Origin: an uncultured Bacilli bacterium
GTDB taxonomy: Bacteria; Bacillota_I; Bacilli_A; RF39; UBA660
DNA: 18,334 bases
Assembly: GCA_944329255.1 (NCBI GenBank)
Contig: CALVIA010000015.1
Coordinates: forward strand, 1 to 18,334
Direction of reading: 5' to 3'
Shown in pieces: positions 7,292 through 13,488 of the stretch. The notes under the pieces were generated by a model. The model searched no databases, was not told the origin of the DNA, and worked only from the letters and a program-made list of their open reading frames with translations. Every line of letters begins with the position of its first letter. Position 1 is the first letter of the stretch. The translations under genes were made by a program, and so were the position numbers.

Positions 7292-8905
7292 ATGAAAAAA
7301 AAGAATAATAAAGGATTTTTCTTGTCAGAAACAATGGTTGTAATTACAATAGTAACAGTTGTTTTACTTGGAGTGTTTAAACTATTTTCATCAACTTATT
7401 TAAGATTTATTGATACGGAAAATTATAATTCAATAGCAGCAACTAATGCATTATTAAATATACAAAAATATTATGAAACAATTGATAATTTTGATATTAA
7501 AACTCAAGAAATAGAAGGTTTTTATTTAGAGTTAACCAATTATGAAATTTTGAAAAGCGATTATTATTCCGAATTAAAAAAAGTTTGGGATGTAAATGGA
7601 ATTTATTTAATTGATTTAAATAAAGTATTTGAAGGAAATAATATAGAAACATTTGATGTATCAATGAGAAATTATATAAAAACTTTAAAAAAATATAATT
7701 CAGTTGTGTTAGTAATTTCTATAAATGAAAATGAATATTCATTCTCAAGAATTAGAGAATACATGTCAGTAGAATTAGTAGGAAATAAAAATTTAGAATA
7801 TGTTGTATATGTAAATAAAGGAGAAGAATTTATTGACCCAGGATATATCAATTGGGATAAAGATGAACCAACTAAAACATGGGAAAAAGAATTAGATACA
7901 GATACTCCCGGAACATATTACTTGCATTACGATTTTGATGGATATATATTAAGAAGAAAAGTAATTGTTCAAAATGTAGTTAATTGTACATTTGATGGGG
8001 AACTAGTACAAGGTGCAGAATATGTAAATGGACAATATACTTATAGGTATATGCAAGAAAATAACGGAAGTGGTTGGCTTAATATGAGCACAGATGGATG
8101 GGGAGTAACATTAACAGATAAACAATCTACTGCACCAGTAACAAGTGAAGTATGTACATATATAAATGGTAACCCTGTTGTATCAATGAGTATGATGTTT
8201 ATGGAAAGTAATGCAACAGGTATAGATTTAAGCAGTTTCAATACAAGTTATATAATAAATATGGCAGGTATGTTCTGGAATAGTAGAGCAACAAGTTTAG
8301 ATTTAAGTGGTTTTGATACAAGTAATGTTAAAAAAATGAATGAAATGTTTGTTGGACTTCCTGCTGATACTCTAGATTTAAGTAGTTTTGATACAACCAA
8401 TGTAACAAATATGAAAAGTATGTTTAATAATACTAAAGCAGCAAGTATAGATTTAAGTAGTTTTGATACAAGCAAAGTAACAGATATGAGCAGTATGTTT
8501 TTCGGAAGTGCAGCAACAAGTCTAGATTTAAGTAGTTTTGATACAAGTAATGTAACGAAAATGTTAGGGGTGTTTGCAGGAAGTGCAGCAACAAGTCTAG
8601 ATTTAAGCAGTTTTGATACAAGTAAAGTAACAGATATGACTGCTATGTTTGCAGATAGTGCCGCAACAAGCATAGATATGAGTAGTTTTGATACAAGCAA
8701 AGTAACAGAAATGAATAGTATGTTTTCTCATAGTGCAGCAACAAGTCTAGATTTAAGTAGTTTTGATATGAGCAAGGTTACAGAAAAAAGTGATATGTTT
8801 AAAGGAACTAGTGCAACAGTTGGATATGCGAGAACACAAGCAGATGCTAATATATTAAATTCGACAAGCAATAAACCATCAACTCTTACATTTGTTGTAA
8901 AATAA
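7292..8905 (+). CDS. type IV prepilin-like protein with BspA-type (DUF285) repeats
   Basis: A 537-residue surface protein of unusual build. The N-terminus is a class III (prepilin) signal: basic MKKKNNKG, cleavage expected after G8, F9 at +1, the conserved glutamate E13 at +5, and a hydrophobic helix to about residue 29. Residues 30-165 resemble a pseudopilin head. About 165-230 look like an Ig-like DUF5011-type module (KGEEFIDPGY, DTPGTYYLHYDF). From residue 299 there are eight consecutive 25-residue repeats of the type M-x2-MF-x5-AT-x-LDLSSFDTSKVT-x, then a degenerate ninth and a short tail. There is no LPxTG motif and no C-terminal membrane helix, so the pilin helix would be the anchor or filament-assembly element. 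BspA-like repeats are known from adhesins of gut and oral bacteria. The divergent GspE-like ATPase is the likely assembly partner. Confidence 0.88.
   Translation: MKKKNNKGFFLSETMVVITIVTVVLLGVFKLFSSTYLRFIDTENYNSIAATNALLNIQKYYETIDNFDIKTQEIEGFYLELTNYEILKSDYYSELKKVWDVNGIYLIDLNKVFEGNNIETFDVSMRNYIKTLKKYNSVVLVISINENEYSFSRIREYMSVELVGNKNLEYVVYVNKGEEFIDPGYINWDKDEPTKTWEKELDTDTPGTYYLHYDFDGYILRRKVIVQNVVNCTFDGELVQGAEYVNGQYTYRYMQENNGSGWLNMSTDGWGVTLTDKQSTAPVTSEVCTYINGNPVVSMSMMFMESNATGIDLSSFNTSYIINMAGMFWNSRATSLDLSGFDTSNVKKMNEMFVGLPADTLDLSSFDTTNVTNMKSMFNNTKAASIDLSSFDTSKVTDMSSMFFGSAATSLDLSSFDTSNVTKMLGVFAGSAATSLDLSSFDTSKVTDMTAMFADSAATSIDMSSFDTSKVTEMNSMFSHSAATSLDLSSFDMSKVTEKSDMFKGTSATVGYARTQADANILNSTSNKPSTLTFVVK
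8186..8785 (+). repeat. eight tandem 75-bp coding repeats
   Basis: Eight in-frame units of exactly 75 bp begin at 8186, 8261, 8336, 8411, 8486, 8561, 8636 and 8711; a degenerate ninth begins at 8786. Each encodes 25 residues. Middle and late units (from 8411) are the most alike, with stretches such as AGATTTAAGTAGTTTTGATA recurring almost unchanged. This suggests recent duplication or gene conversion, and copy number may vary between strains. Confidence 0.92.
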
Positions 8906-8908
8906 AAT

Positions 8909-9868
8909 TTATAATATTTTCCATATATAAAATATAAAACAAGATATAAAAGAATGTATCAATCTTGAAATTAAATATGGAAAATATTTTATTTTTGTAT
9001 CACTAATTATAGTAATTATTTGCATATGCACTGAAAGTCCCCCAAAAGACAATATGGCAATTGAAATAAGAGCCTTATAGTTTAAACTTATGTCTAAATT
9101 GCTTAATTGTTTTAGACCTTGAGTCATTTCAAAAAAACCATTTAATAAAGGTTTAAAATTATTTGGAATTATAATAAAATTATTTAATAATGTTGTTAAT
9201 ATTAAAAAAGTAGAAATTGATCCTAATATTAAAATTAATGTATTAATGCTTTCTTTTATAGCATTAGAAATAACATAACCTAATTTTGTATTATTAATTT
9301 CATTATTTAAATTAATAATAAATTTTTTTAAAGATATTTTAGAAATATCTTTTTTTGATGAATTATAATTTCTAAAAATAAGTCCAATAAAAAAATTACC
9401 TAAATAATGACAAATTAATATATATATTCCAATTTTATTGTTATTTAAAAAAGATAAAGATAAAGCACCTAATATAAAAAGGGGATTAGAAAAATGTGTG
9501 AACATTAATAATTTGGTAGCTTCTTTTTCATTTATTACATTTTTAATTAACAAATCTTTTATATACTTTGCACTACTTGGAAAACCACTAAGCATACTTA
9601 AAATTATAACAAAAGCACCATTTTTATTTATTTTAAACAAATTATAAAATAATGGATTTAAAATTTCACCTATAAATTTAGGTAAACCTATATTTATCAT
9701 AATATTACCAATTATTAAAAAAGGGAATAATGATGGAAATATATTGTTTTTCCAAATATCAAATGAAATTTTAACACTTTCAATAACGTATCTATTATAT
9801 AATAAAACAGCAACTCCTATTGTACAAACTAATACAATAAATATTAAATTAACTAATGTTTTTTTCAT
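8909..9868 (-). CDS. ylbJ: YlbJ-like sporulation integral membrane protein
   Basis: Polytopic membrane protein, 319 residues with about eight hydrophobic segments, of the nucleoside-recognition (Gate) family branch that includes Bacillus YlbJ, a sigma-E-dependent protein needed for normal spore cortex formation. Recognisable are NIFPSLFPFLIIGN (42-55), the GFPSSAKYIKDLL motif near residue 95 and THFSNPLFILGAL near 125, all typical of YlbJ. It is shorter than the Bacillus protein (about 400). The start at 9868 has an AGGAAAA site upstream on the minus strand. It lies head to head with the PDZ-Lon protease gene only about 40 bases away; in B. subtilis ylbJ and ylbL are also near neighbours, which supports both calls. 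The 3' end contains a large inverted repeat facing the convergent repeat-protein gene. Confidence 0.85.
   Translation of the reverse strand: MKKTLVNLIFIVLVCTIGVAVLLYNRYVIESVKISFDIWKNNIFPSLFPFLIIGNIMINIGLPKFIGEILNPLFYNLFKINKNGAFVIILSMLSGFPSSAKYIKDLLIKNVINEKEATKLLMFTHFSNPLFILGALSLSFLNNNKIGIYILICHYLGNFFIGLIFRNYNSSKKDISKISLKKFIINLNNEINNTKLGYVISNAIKESINTLILILGSISTFLILTTLLNNFIIIPNNFKPLLNGFFEMTQGLKQLSNLDISLNYKALISIAILSFGGLSVHMQIITIISDTKIKYFPYLISRLIHSFISCFIFYIWKIL
8913..8988. repeat. nested inverted repeats at a convergent gene end
   Basis: Outer arms AATATTTTCCATAT (8913-8926) and ATATGGAAAATATT (8975-8988) are perfect complements of 14 bases; inside the 48-base spacer CAAGAT (8940-8945) pairs with ATCTTG (8962-8967). 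T-rich sequence follows the outer arm on the plus strand. It begins eight bases after the stop of the repeat-protein gene and lies within the ylbJ coding end. It may act as a long terminator or 3' mRNA-stabilising structure; function is inferred. Confidence 0.5.
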
Positions 9869-9909
9869 ATTATTTTCCTTTTTTTGTTATACTTATTATG
9901 AGGTGTTTT

Positions 9910-10887
9910 ATGCTTAATAAATTATATTCAAAAATTATAAAATTTTTAAAAAATAACATAACAAAATTATTAATAATAATATTTTTATTAGTATTATTTA
10001 ATTTTAAATTACCTTATTATATAGAAAAACCGGGAGATTTAAAAAATTTAAATCATAAAATAATAGTTGAAAATGAGTACGAAAGTAAAGGAACACTTAA
10101 TTTAACATATGTTTTACAAAAAGATGCAACAATATTTAATTATATTGAAAGTTTATTTGAAAAAAATAGTAAATTAATAAAAAAAGAAAAAAATGTTGAA
10201 GAAAATATTCAAAATTTAAATAAGCAAAGCATTCTTTCATTAAAAAATTCATATAACACAGCTTGTTATGTTGCAAATAAAAAAAATAATAATAAAGATA
10301 TTTTAAATAATTTTAATTATTATATTAGTAATGTTGAAAATATTAATACAAATTTAGAAATAGGGGATAAAATAATAAGTATAGATGGTTATAAAATAGA
10401 ACAGATTGAACAAATAAAAGAAATTATAGGTAATTATGAAAGTAGTATTGAAATAGAAATTATAGTAAATGAGAATGAAAAGAAATTTATTAAATTAGAA
10501 AATGGAAAATTAGGAATTTCGGTAATTAAAATATATGATTGTAAAAATGTTAAATTTGATTTTAAAAATAATGAATCAGGTGGATCAGGTGGACTTATGA
10601 TTGCATTAAGTATATATGATAAATTAATAAAGACTGATTTAACTGGAGGTAAAAAAATTGCCGGTACAGGGACTATAGATATAAAAGGAAATATTGGTGA
10701 TATATCAGGAGTGAGTTATAAATTAATTGGTGCGGCAAAAAATAAAGCGGATATTTTTTTTGTCCCAAAAGAAAATTATAATGAAGCTTTAGTTACTAAA
10801 AATAAAAATAAATTAAATATAGAAATTGTAGAGGTAAACACATTTGATGATGCATTAAATTATTTATTAAATAATGTTCATAATTAA
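9910..10887 (+). CDS. ylbL: PDZ and Lon-type serine protease (YlbL/SepM family)
   Basis: Membrane-anchored protease of 325 residues. A single N-terminal helix (about 18-35) is followed by an extracytoplasmic region, a PDZ-like segment around residues 140-185 (NLEIGDKIISIDGYKI) and a C-terminal Lon protease domain with catalytic S226 in SGGSGGL and K271 in SYKLIGAA, the Ser-Lys dyad at normal spacing. Family members include SepM, which trims competence pheromone in streptococci, and B. subtilis YlbL, which degrades a cell-division inhibitor. The longest frame would begin at 9856, but that overlaps the ylbJ start on the other strand. The ATG at 9910 has GAGGTG at 9900-9905, so I use it. Its substrate here is unknown; a link to the double-glycine peptides 4 kb away is only a thought. 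Confidence 0.87.
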   Translation: MLNKLYSKIIKFLKNNITKLLIIIFLLVLFNFKLPYYIEKPGDLKNLNHKIIVENEYESKGTLNLTYVLQKDATIFNYIESLFEKNSKLIKKEKNVEENIQNLNKQSILSLKNSYNTACYVANKKNNNKDILNNFNYYISNVENINTNLEIGDKIISIDGYKIEQIEQIKEIIGNYESSIEIEIIVNENEKKFIKLENGKLGISVIKIYDCKNVKFDFKNNESGGSGGLMIALSIYDKLIKTDLTGGKKIAGTGTIDIKGNIGDISGVSYKLIGAAKNKADIFFVPKENYNEALVTKNKNKLNIEIVEVNTFDDALNYLLNNVHN

Positions 10888-10926
10888 TTATTTATGTACA
10901 TATTAATTAATGAAAGAGAGGAAATT

Positions 10927-11595
10927 ATGAAACAAATAGTACCATTTACAAAAACTATAACTTTTGATACAAATGTTGACGAAATTACAAGTATATCTTT
11001 GGATAAAAATATTATAAGTAAAAAAGATAATACTATTAATGGAACATTTTCTTTATATTTAGAATATAAAGAAAATGATATAAGTGTTAATGTTTTAAAG
11101 TTTGAAAGTACAATACCTTTTGATATTGATTTAGATGAAAAATATTTAATTGAAAATACAAAAATTGATATTGATGATTTTTATTATGAAATTGATGATA
11201 ATAAAGTAAAATTAAATATTGATTTATTAATAGATAATCTTGAGTATAAGGAATCTACTTTAACAGAAATAATTGAACAAAAAAATGAAGAAAAAAAAGT
11301 TGTTGAAAATGAAGACAGATTTATAGAAAAAGAAAGTATTGAAGATTTATTTTATGAAGATGAAGAAAAAAAAGTTGATGTTGTTTCTGACAATAATTCA
11401 ATTCCTATTTTTCAAACATATGATGAATCTAAAGAAACATATGTAACTTATAAAGTACATATTGTTAGAGATGATGATACAGTCGAATCGATATGTTCAA
11501 AATATGAAATATCTAAAGAAGATTTATCCAATTATAATGAAATAAATGTTATAAAATTAGGGGATAAGTTAATTGTTCCAACATACAAAAAATGA
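10927..11595 (+). CDS. spoVID: short SpoVID-like spore protein with LysM domain
   Basis: A 222-residue protein with an N-terminal SPOCS/SpoVID-like beta-rich domain (about 1-110; begins MKQIVPFTKTITFDTNVDEI), an acidic lysine- and glutamate-rich linker, and a C-terminal LysM domain (about 172-221; YKVHIVRDDDTVESICSKY to LGDKLIVP) that should bind peptidoglycan. Bacillus SpoVID, the morphogenetic protein that makes the coat encase the spore, has the same order but is more than twice as long, mainly in the linker. The start at 10927 is chosen because AGAGAGG precedes it closely; the upstream ATG at 10894 has no ribosome binding site and would add a non-homologous stretch. Its stop overlaps the next start by four bases (ATGA). 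The following ysxE-like gene and valS reproduce the Bacillus order spoVID-ysxE-valS. Confidence 0.83.
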   Translation: MKQIVPFTKTITFDTNVDEITSISLDKNIISKKDNTINGTFSLYLEYKENDISVNVLKFESTIPFDIDLDEKYLIENTKIDIDDFYYEIDDNKVKLNIDLLIDNLEYKESTLTEIIEQKNEEKKVVENEDRFIEKESIEDLFYEDEEKKVDVVSDNNSIPIFQTYDESKETYVTYKVHIVRDDDTVESICSKYEISKEDLSNYNEINVIKLGDKLIVPTYKK

Positions 11596-12461
11596 AAATA
11601 GTAAAAGAACTTTTTGAAAATAAAAATGTAAGAAATATAATAAAAAAAGGAAGATGTTTAATTGCAACAATAGATGATGAAAAAGTTGCAATTAAAGAAA
11701 AAAATTGTAATAATGTAAAAGAAATTTATGAATATTTAGAATCAAGAAATTATAATTATTATCCAAAAATAATAATTGATAATAAAAATTATAATGTATA
11801 TGAATATATAGAAGATATTAATTGTCCTATAGAACAGAAAGCTTATGATATGATGAATCTTCTTGCACTTTTACATAATAAAACAACATTTTATAAAGAA
11901 ATGGATATTGATGAATATAAAAAAATATATGAAGACACATTATATAAAATAAATAATACATATAATTTTTATTTAAACTTTCTAGATAAAGTTGAAACGC
12001 AAATTTATCCTAGTCCATCTGAATATTTAATTTTAAGAAATATATCAAAAATATTTGAATCTTTAAATTATTCTAATAAATTAATTAATGAATGGTATGA
12101 TTTTGTAAAAAATAGTGCAAAAAAAAGAGTAGTAGTTTTATATAATAATATAGATATAAATCATGTTATAAGAAATAAAGATTTATATCTTATTAATTGG
12201 GATAAAACTAAATTAGGAATTCCAATATATGACATATATAATTTTTATTATAAATATGCAAATATTTTTGATTTTAAGGAATTATTTAATTATTATGAAG
12301 AAAGATACAGTTTATTAGAAGAAGAAAAAAAATTGCTTTATTGTTTTATTTCAATTCCAGATATTTTAATATTCAAAGAGGTGGAACTAGAAAATTGTAA
12401 AAATGCAAAAAAAATTATAGATAAAGTTTATAAAACTGAATTAATAGTATCTAATTTATAA
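11592..12461 (+). CDS. ysxE: YsxE/CotS-like spore coat kinase-fold protein
   Basis: A 289-residue protein with the layout of the aminoglycoside-phosphotransferase/CotS fold: an N-lobe with VAIKEKN (31-37, ATP-lysine-like), a hinge YEYIEDI near 74, the LLALLHNKT helix near 94, and a C-lobe. The catalytic loop, HGDxxxxN in active relatives, appears as LYNNIDINHV, and the metal-binding DFD is LINWDK. The catalytic base is therefore replaced, and the protein may be a pseudokinase used as a structural coat component. Translationally coupled to the spoVID-like gene. The assignment to YsxE rests on fold features plus the neighbourhood (spoVID before, valS after). Other CotS/YutH-type proteins remain possible. 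Confidence 0.78.
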   Translation: MKIVKELFENKNVRNIIKKGRCLIATIDDEKVAIKEKNCNNVKEIYEYLESRNYNYYPKIIIDNKNYNVYEYIEDINCPIEQKAYDMMNLLALLHNKTTFYKEMDIDEYKKIYEDTLYKINNTYNFYLNFLDKVETQIYPSPSEYLILRNISKIFESLNYSNKLINEWYDFVKNSAKKRVVVLYNNIDINHVIRNKDLYLINWDKTKLGIPIYDIYNFYYKYANIFDFKELFNYYEERYSLLEEEKKLLYCFISIPDILIFKEVELENCKNAKKIIDKVYKTELIVSNL

Positions 12462-12496
12462 TACAAAATGTTTAAAATATTATGTATTTTTATGTA

Positions 12497-12524
12497 TTTA
12501 CATTTATATAAATTATGTTATAAT
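12497..12524 (+). promoter_or_regulatory. sigma-A promoter with extended -10, upstream of the T-box
   Basis: TTTACA (12497-12502), a 16-base spacer, and a perfect TATAAT (12519-12524) preceded by the extended element TGT (12516-12518). Transcription would start near 12531, at the base of the T-box leader. Confidence 0.75.
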
Positions 12525-12530
12525 ACAATT

Positions 12531-12738
12531 AACTGCGTTGATCAAGAGGTTTTATAAAGTTTTTTAAAGAGAGTTAGTGTAAGGTGTAAACTAATAAAAA
12601 TTTTAATAAAATGTAGCTTGTGAGTATTATTACTGAGTTTAGTAAGTAATAGCGTTTCCTGCGTTAAAGGTTGAGTGCATAGAATCTATGAACTAAGGTG
12701 GTACCGTTCTTATGAACCCTTAGACATAGATTTTTTTA
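12531..12738 (+). ncRNA. T-box riboswitch, valine type
   Basis: Leader RNA that senses uncharged tRNA and controls the genes after it by antitermination. Stem I: basal pairing CAAG (12543-12546) with CTTG (12617-12620), distal AGAGAG element near 12567, and in the 3' side of the specifier loop GTA (12613-12615) followed by a purine, a valine codon. Stem III: 12625-12651. The conserved T-box TAAGGTGGTACCG sits at 12694-12706; its TGGT suits a tRNA ending ACCA, as tRNA-Val does. The terminator pairs AATCTATG (12683-12690) with CATAGATT (12725-12732), CTAAGG (12693-12698) with CCTTAG (12718-12723) and GTTC (12706-12709) with GAAC (12714-12717), then a T-run. The alternative GAAC (12690-12693) with GTTC (12706-12709) is an antiterminator candidate. 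The specifier identity is the least certain part but agrees with valS downstream. Confidence 0.93.
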
Positions 12739-12749
12739 TTGGAGGTAAA

Positions 12750-13487
12750 ATGATTGATATAAATGAAGCAAAAAAAAAATTTAATGAATTTGTAAAAAAA
12801 TATGATACTAATAATGAAATGATAGATACAAAATACAATCATACATTTAGAGTATGTGAAAATAGTTTAAATATTTGTAAAAGCATGAATTTAAATAAGG
12901 AAGATACAAATCTTGCATACATTATTGCTTTACTTCACGATTTAGGAAGGTTTGAACAAGCAAAAAAATATAAAACTTTTAATGATTCAAAAAGTATTGA
13001 TCATGCCAATTATGCGTGTAAAATATTATTTGATGATAATTTAATAAGGAAATTTATTAAAACTAATGAATATGATTTGATTATAAAAAAATCAATATAT
13101 AATCATAACAAGTATGAAATATTAGATGAATGTAATGAAAAAGAATTATTACATATTAAAATAATTAGAGATGCAGATAAATTAGATATACTCAATGAAG
13201 TAATTAATAAAGATTTTATAAAAATAAAAGATACTAATGATGATATATCCGATGAGGTGCGTGATGAATTTAAATTAAATAAACCAATAAATATTAAAAA
13301 AACAAAGAATAAAAATGATTTAGTGTTAGTTAGATTTGCATTTGTATTTGATTTAAATTTTAAATATTCATATAGAGTCATTAAAGAAAAAAATTATGTA
13401 AATAGAATGTATAATCTATTAAATCATAAAGATATATTTAAAAAATATGTTGATATTGCAAATGATTATGTAGAAAGGATGTGTTAA
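12750..13487 (+). CDS. HD-domain metal-dependent phosphohydrolase
   Basis: A 245-residue cytoplasmic protein with a complete HD motif: H31 in YNHTFRV, H63-D64 in LLHDLGRF, and a later aspartate in RDADKLDIL (about 154), the usual H-HD-D metal set. HD proteins hydrolyse phosphate esters, often nucleotides; the substrate here is unknown. GGAGGT at 12741-12746 sets the start at 12750. A longer frame reaching 12675 would place 25 codons inside the T-box terminator and is rejected. It is the first gene after the T-box and sits one base before valS, so it is expressed with valine starvation. Whether it takes part in tRNA, nucleotide-alarmone or amino-acid stress physiology is open. Confidence 0.88.
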   Translation: MIDINEAKKKFNEFVKKYDTNNEMIDTKYNHTFRVCENSLNICKSMNLNKEDTNLAYIIALLHDLGRFEQAKKYKTFNDSKSIDHANYACKILFDDNLIRKFIKTNEYDLIIKKSIYNHNKYEILDECNEKELLHIKIIRDADKLDILNEVINKDFIKIKDTNDDISDEVRDEFKLNKPINIKKTKNKNDLVLVRFAFVFDLNFKYSYRVIKEKNYVNRMYNLLNHKDIFKKYVDIANDYVERMC

Positions 13488-13488
13488 T

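Noticed and set aside
8248..8700. Long open frame on the minus strand opposite the repeats (150 codons), plus shorter ones at 8041-8241 and 8433-8621
   Set aside because: They are created by the repeated codon pattern of the plus-strand gene; they have no ribosome binding site and translate to a shadow repeat.
8186..8785. Possible CRISPR-like array
   Set aside because: The units are contiguous 75-bp coding repeats in frame, with no repeat-spacer alternation.
9856..9909. Upstream start for the PDZ-Lon protease
   Set aside because: It overlaps the ylbJ start on the opposite strand and has no ribosome binding site, whereas the ATG at 9910 follows GAGGTG.
10880..10915. Inverted repeat of TAATTAAT-type sequence between ylbL and spoVID
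   Set aside because: The arms are pure A/T and expected by chance in this composition; no T-run follows.
12675..12749. Upstream extension of the HD gene by 25 codons
   Set aside because: It would read through the T-box sequence and terminator; the GGAGGT at 12741 points to the ATG at 12750.
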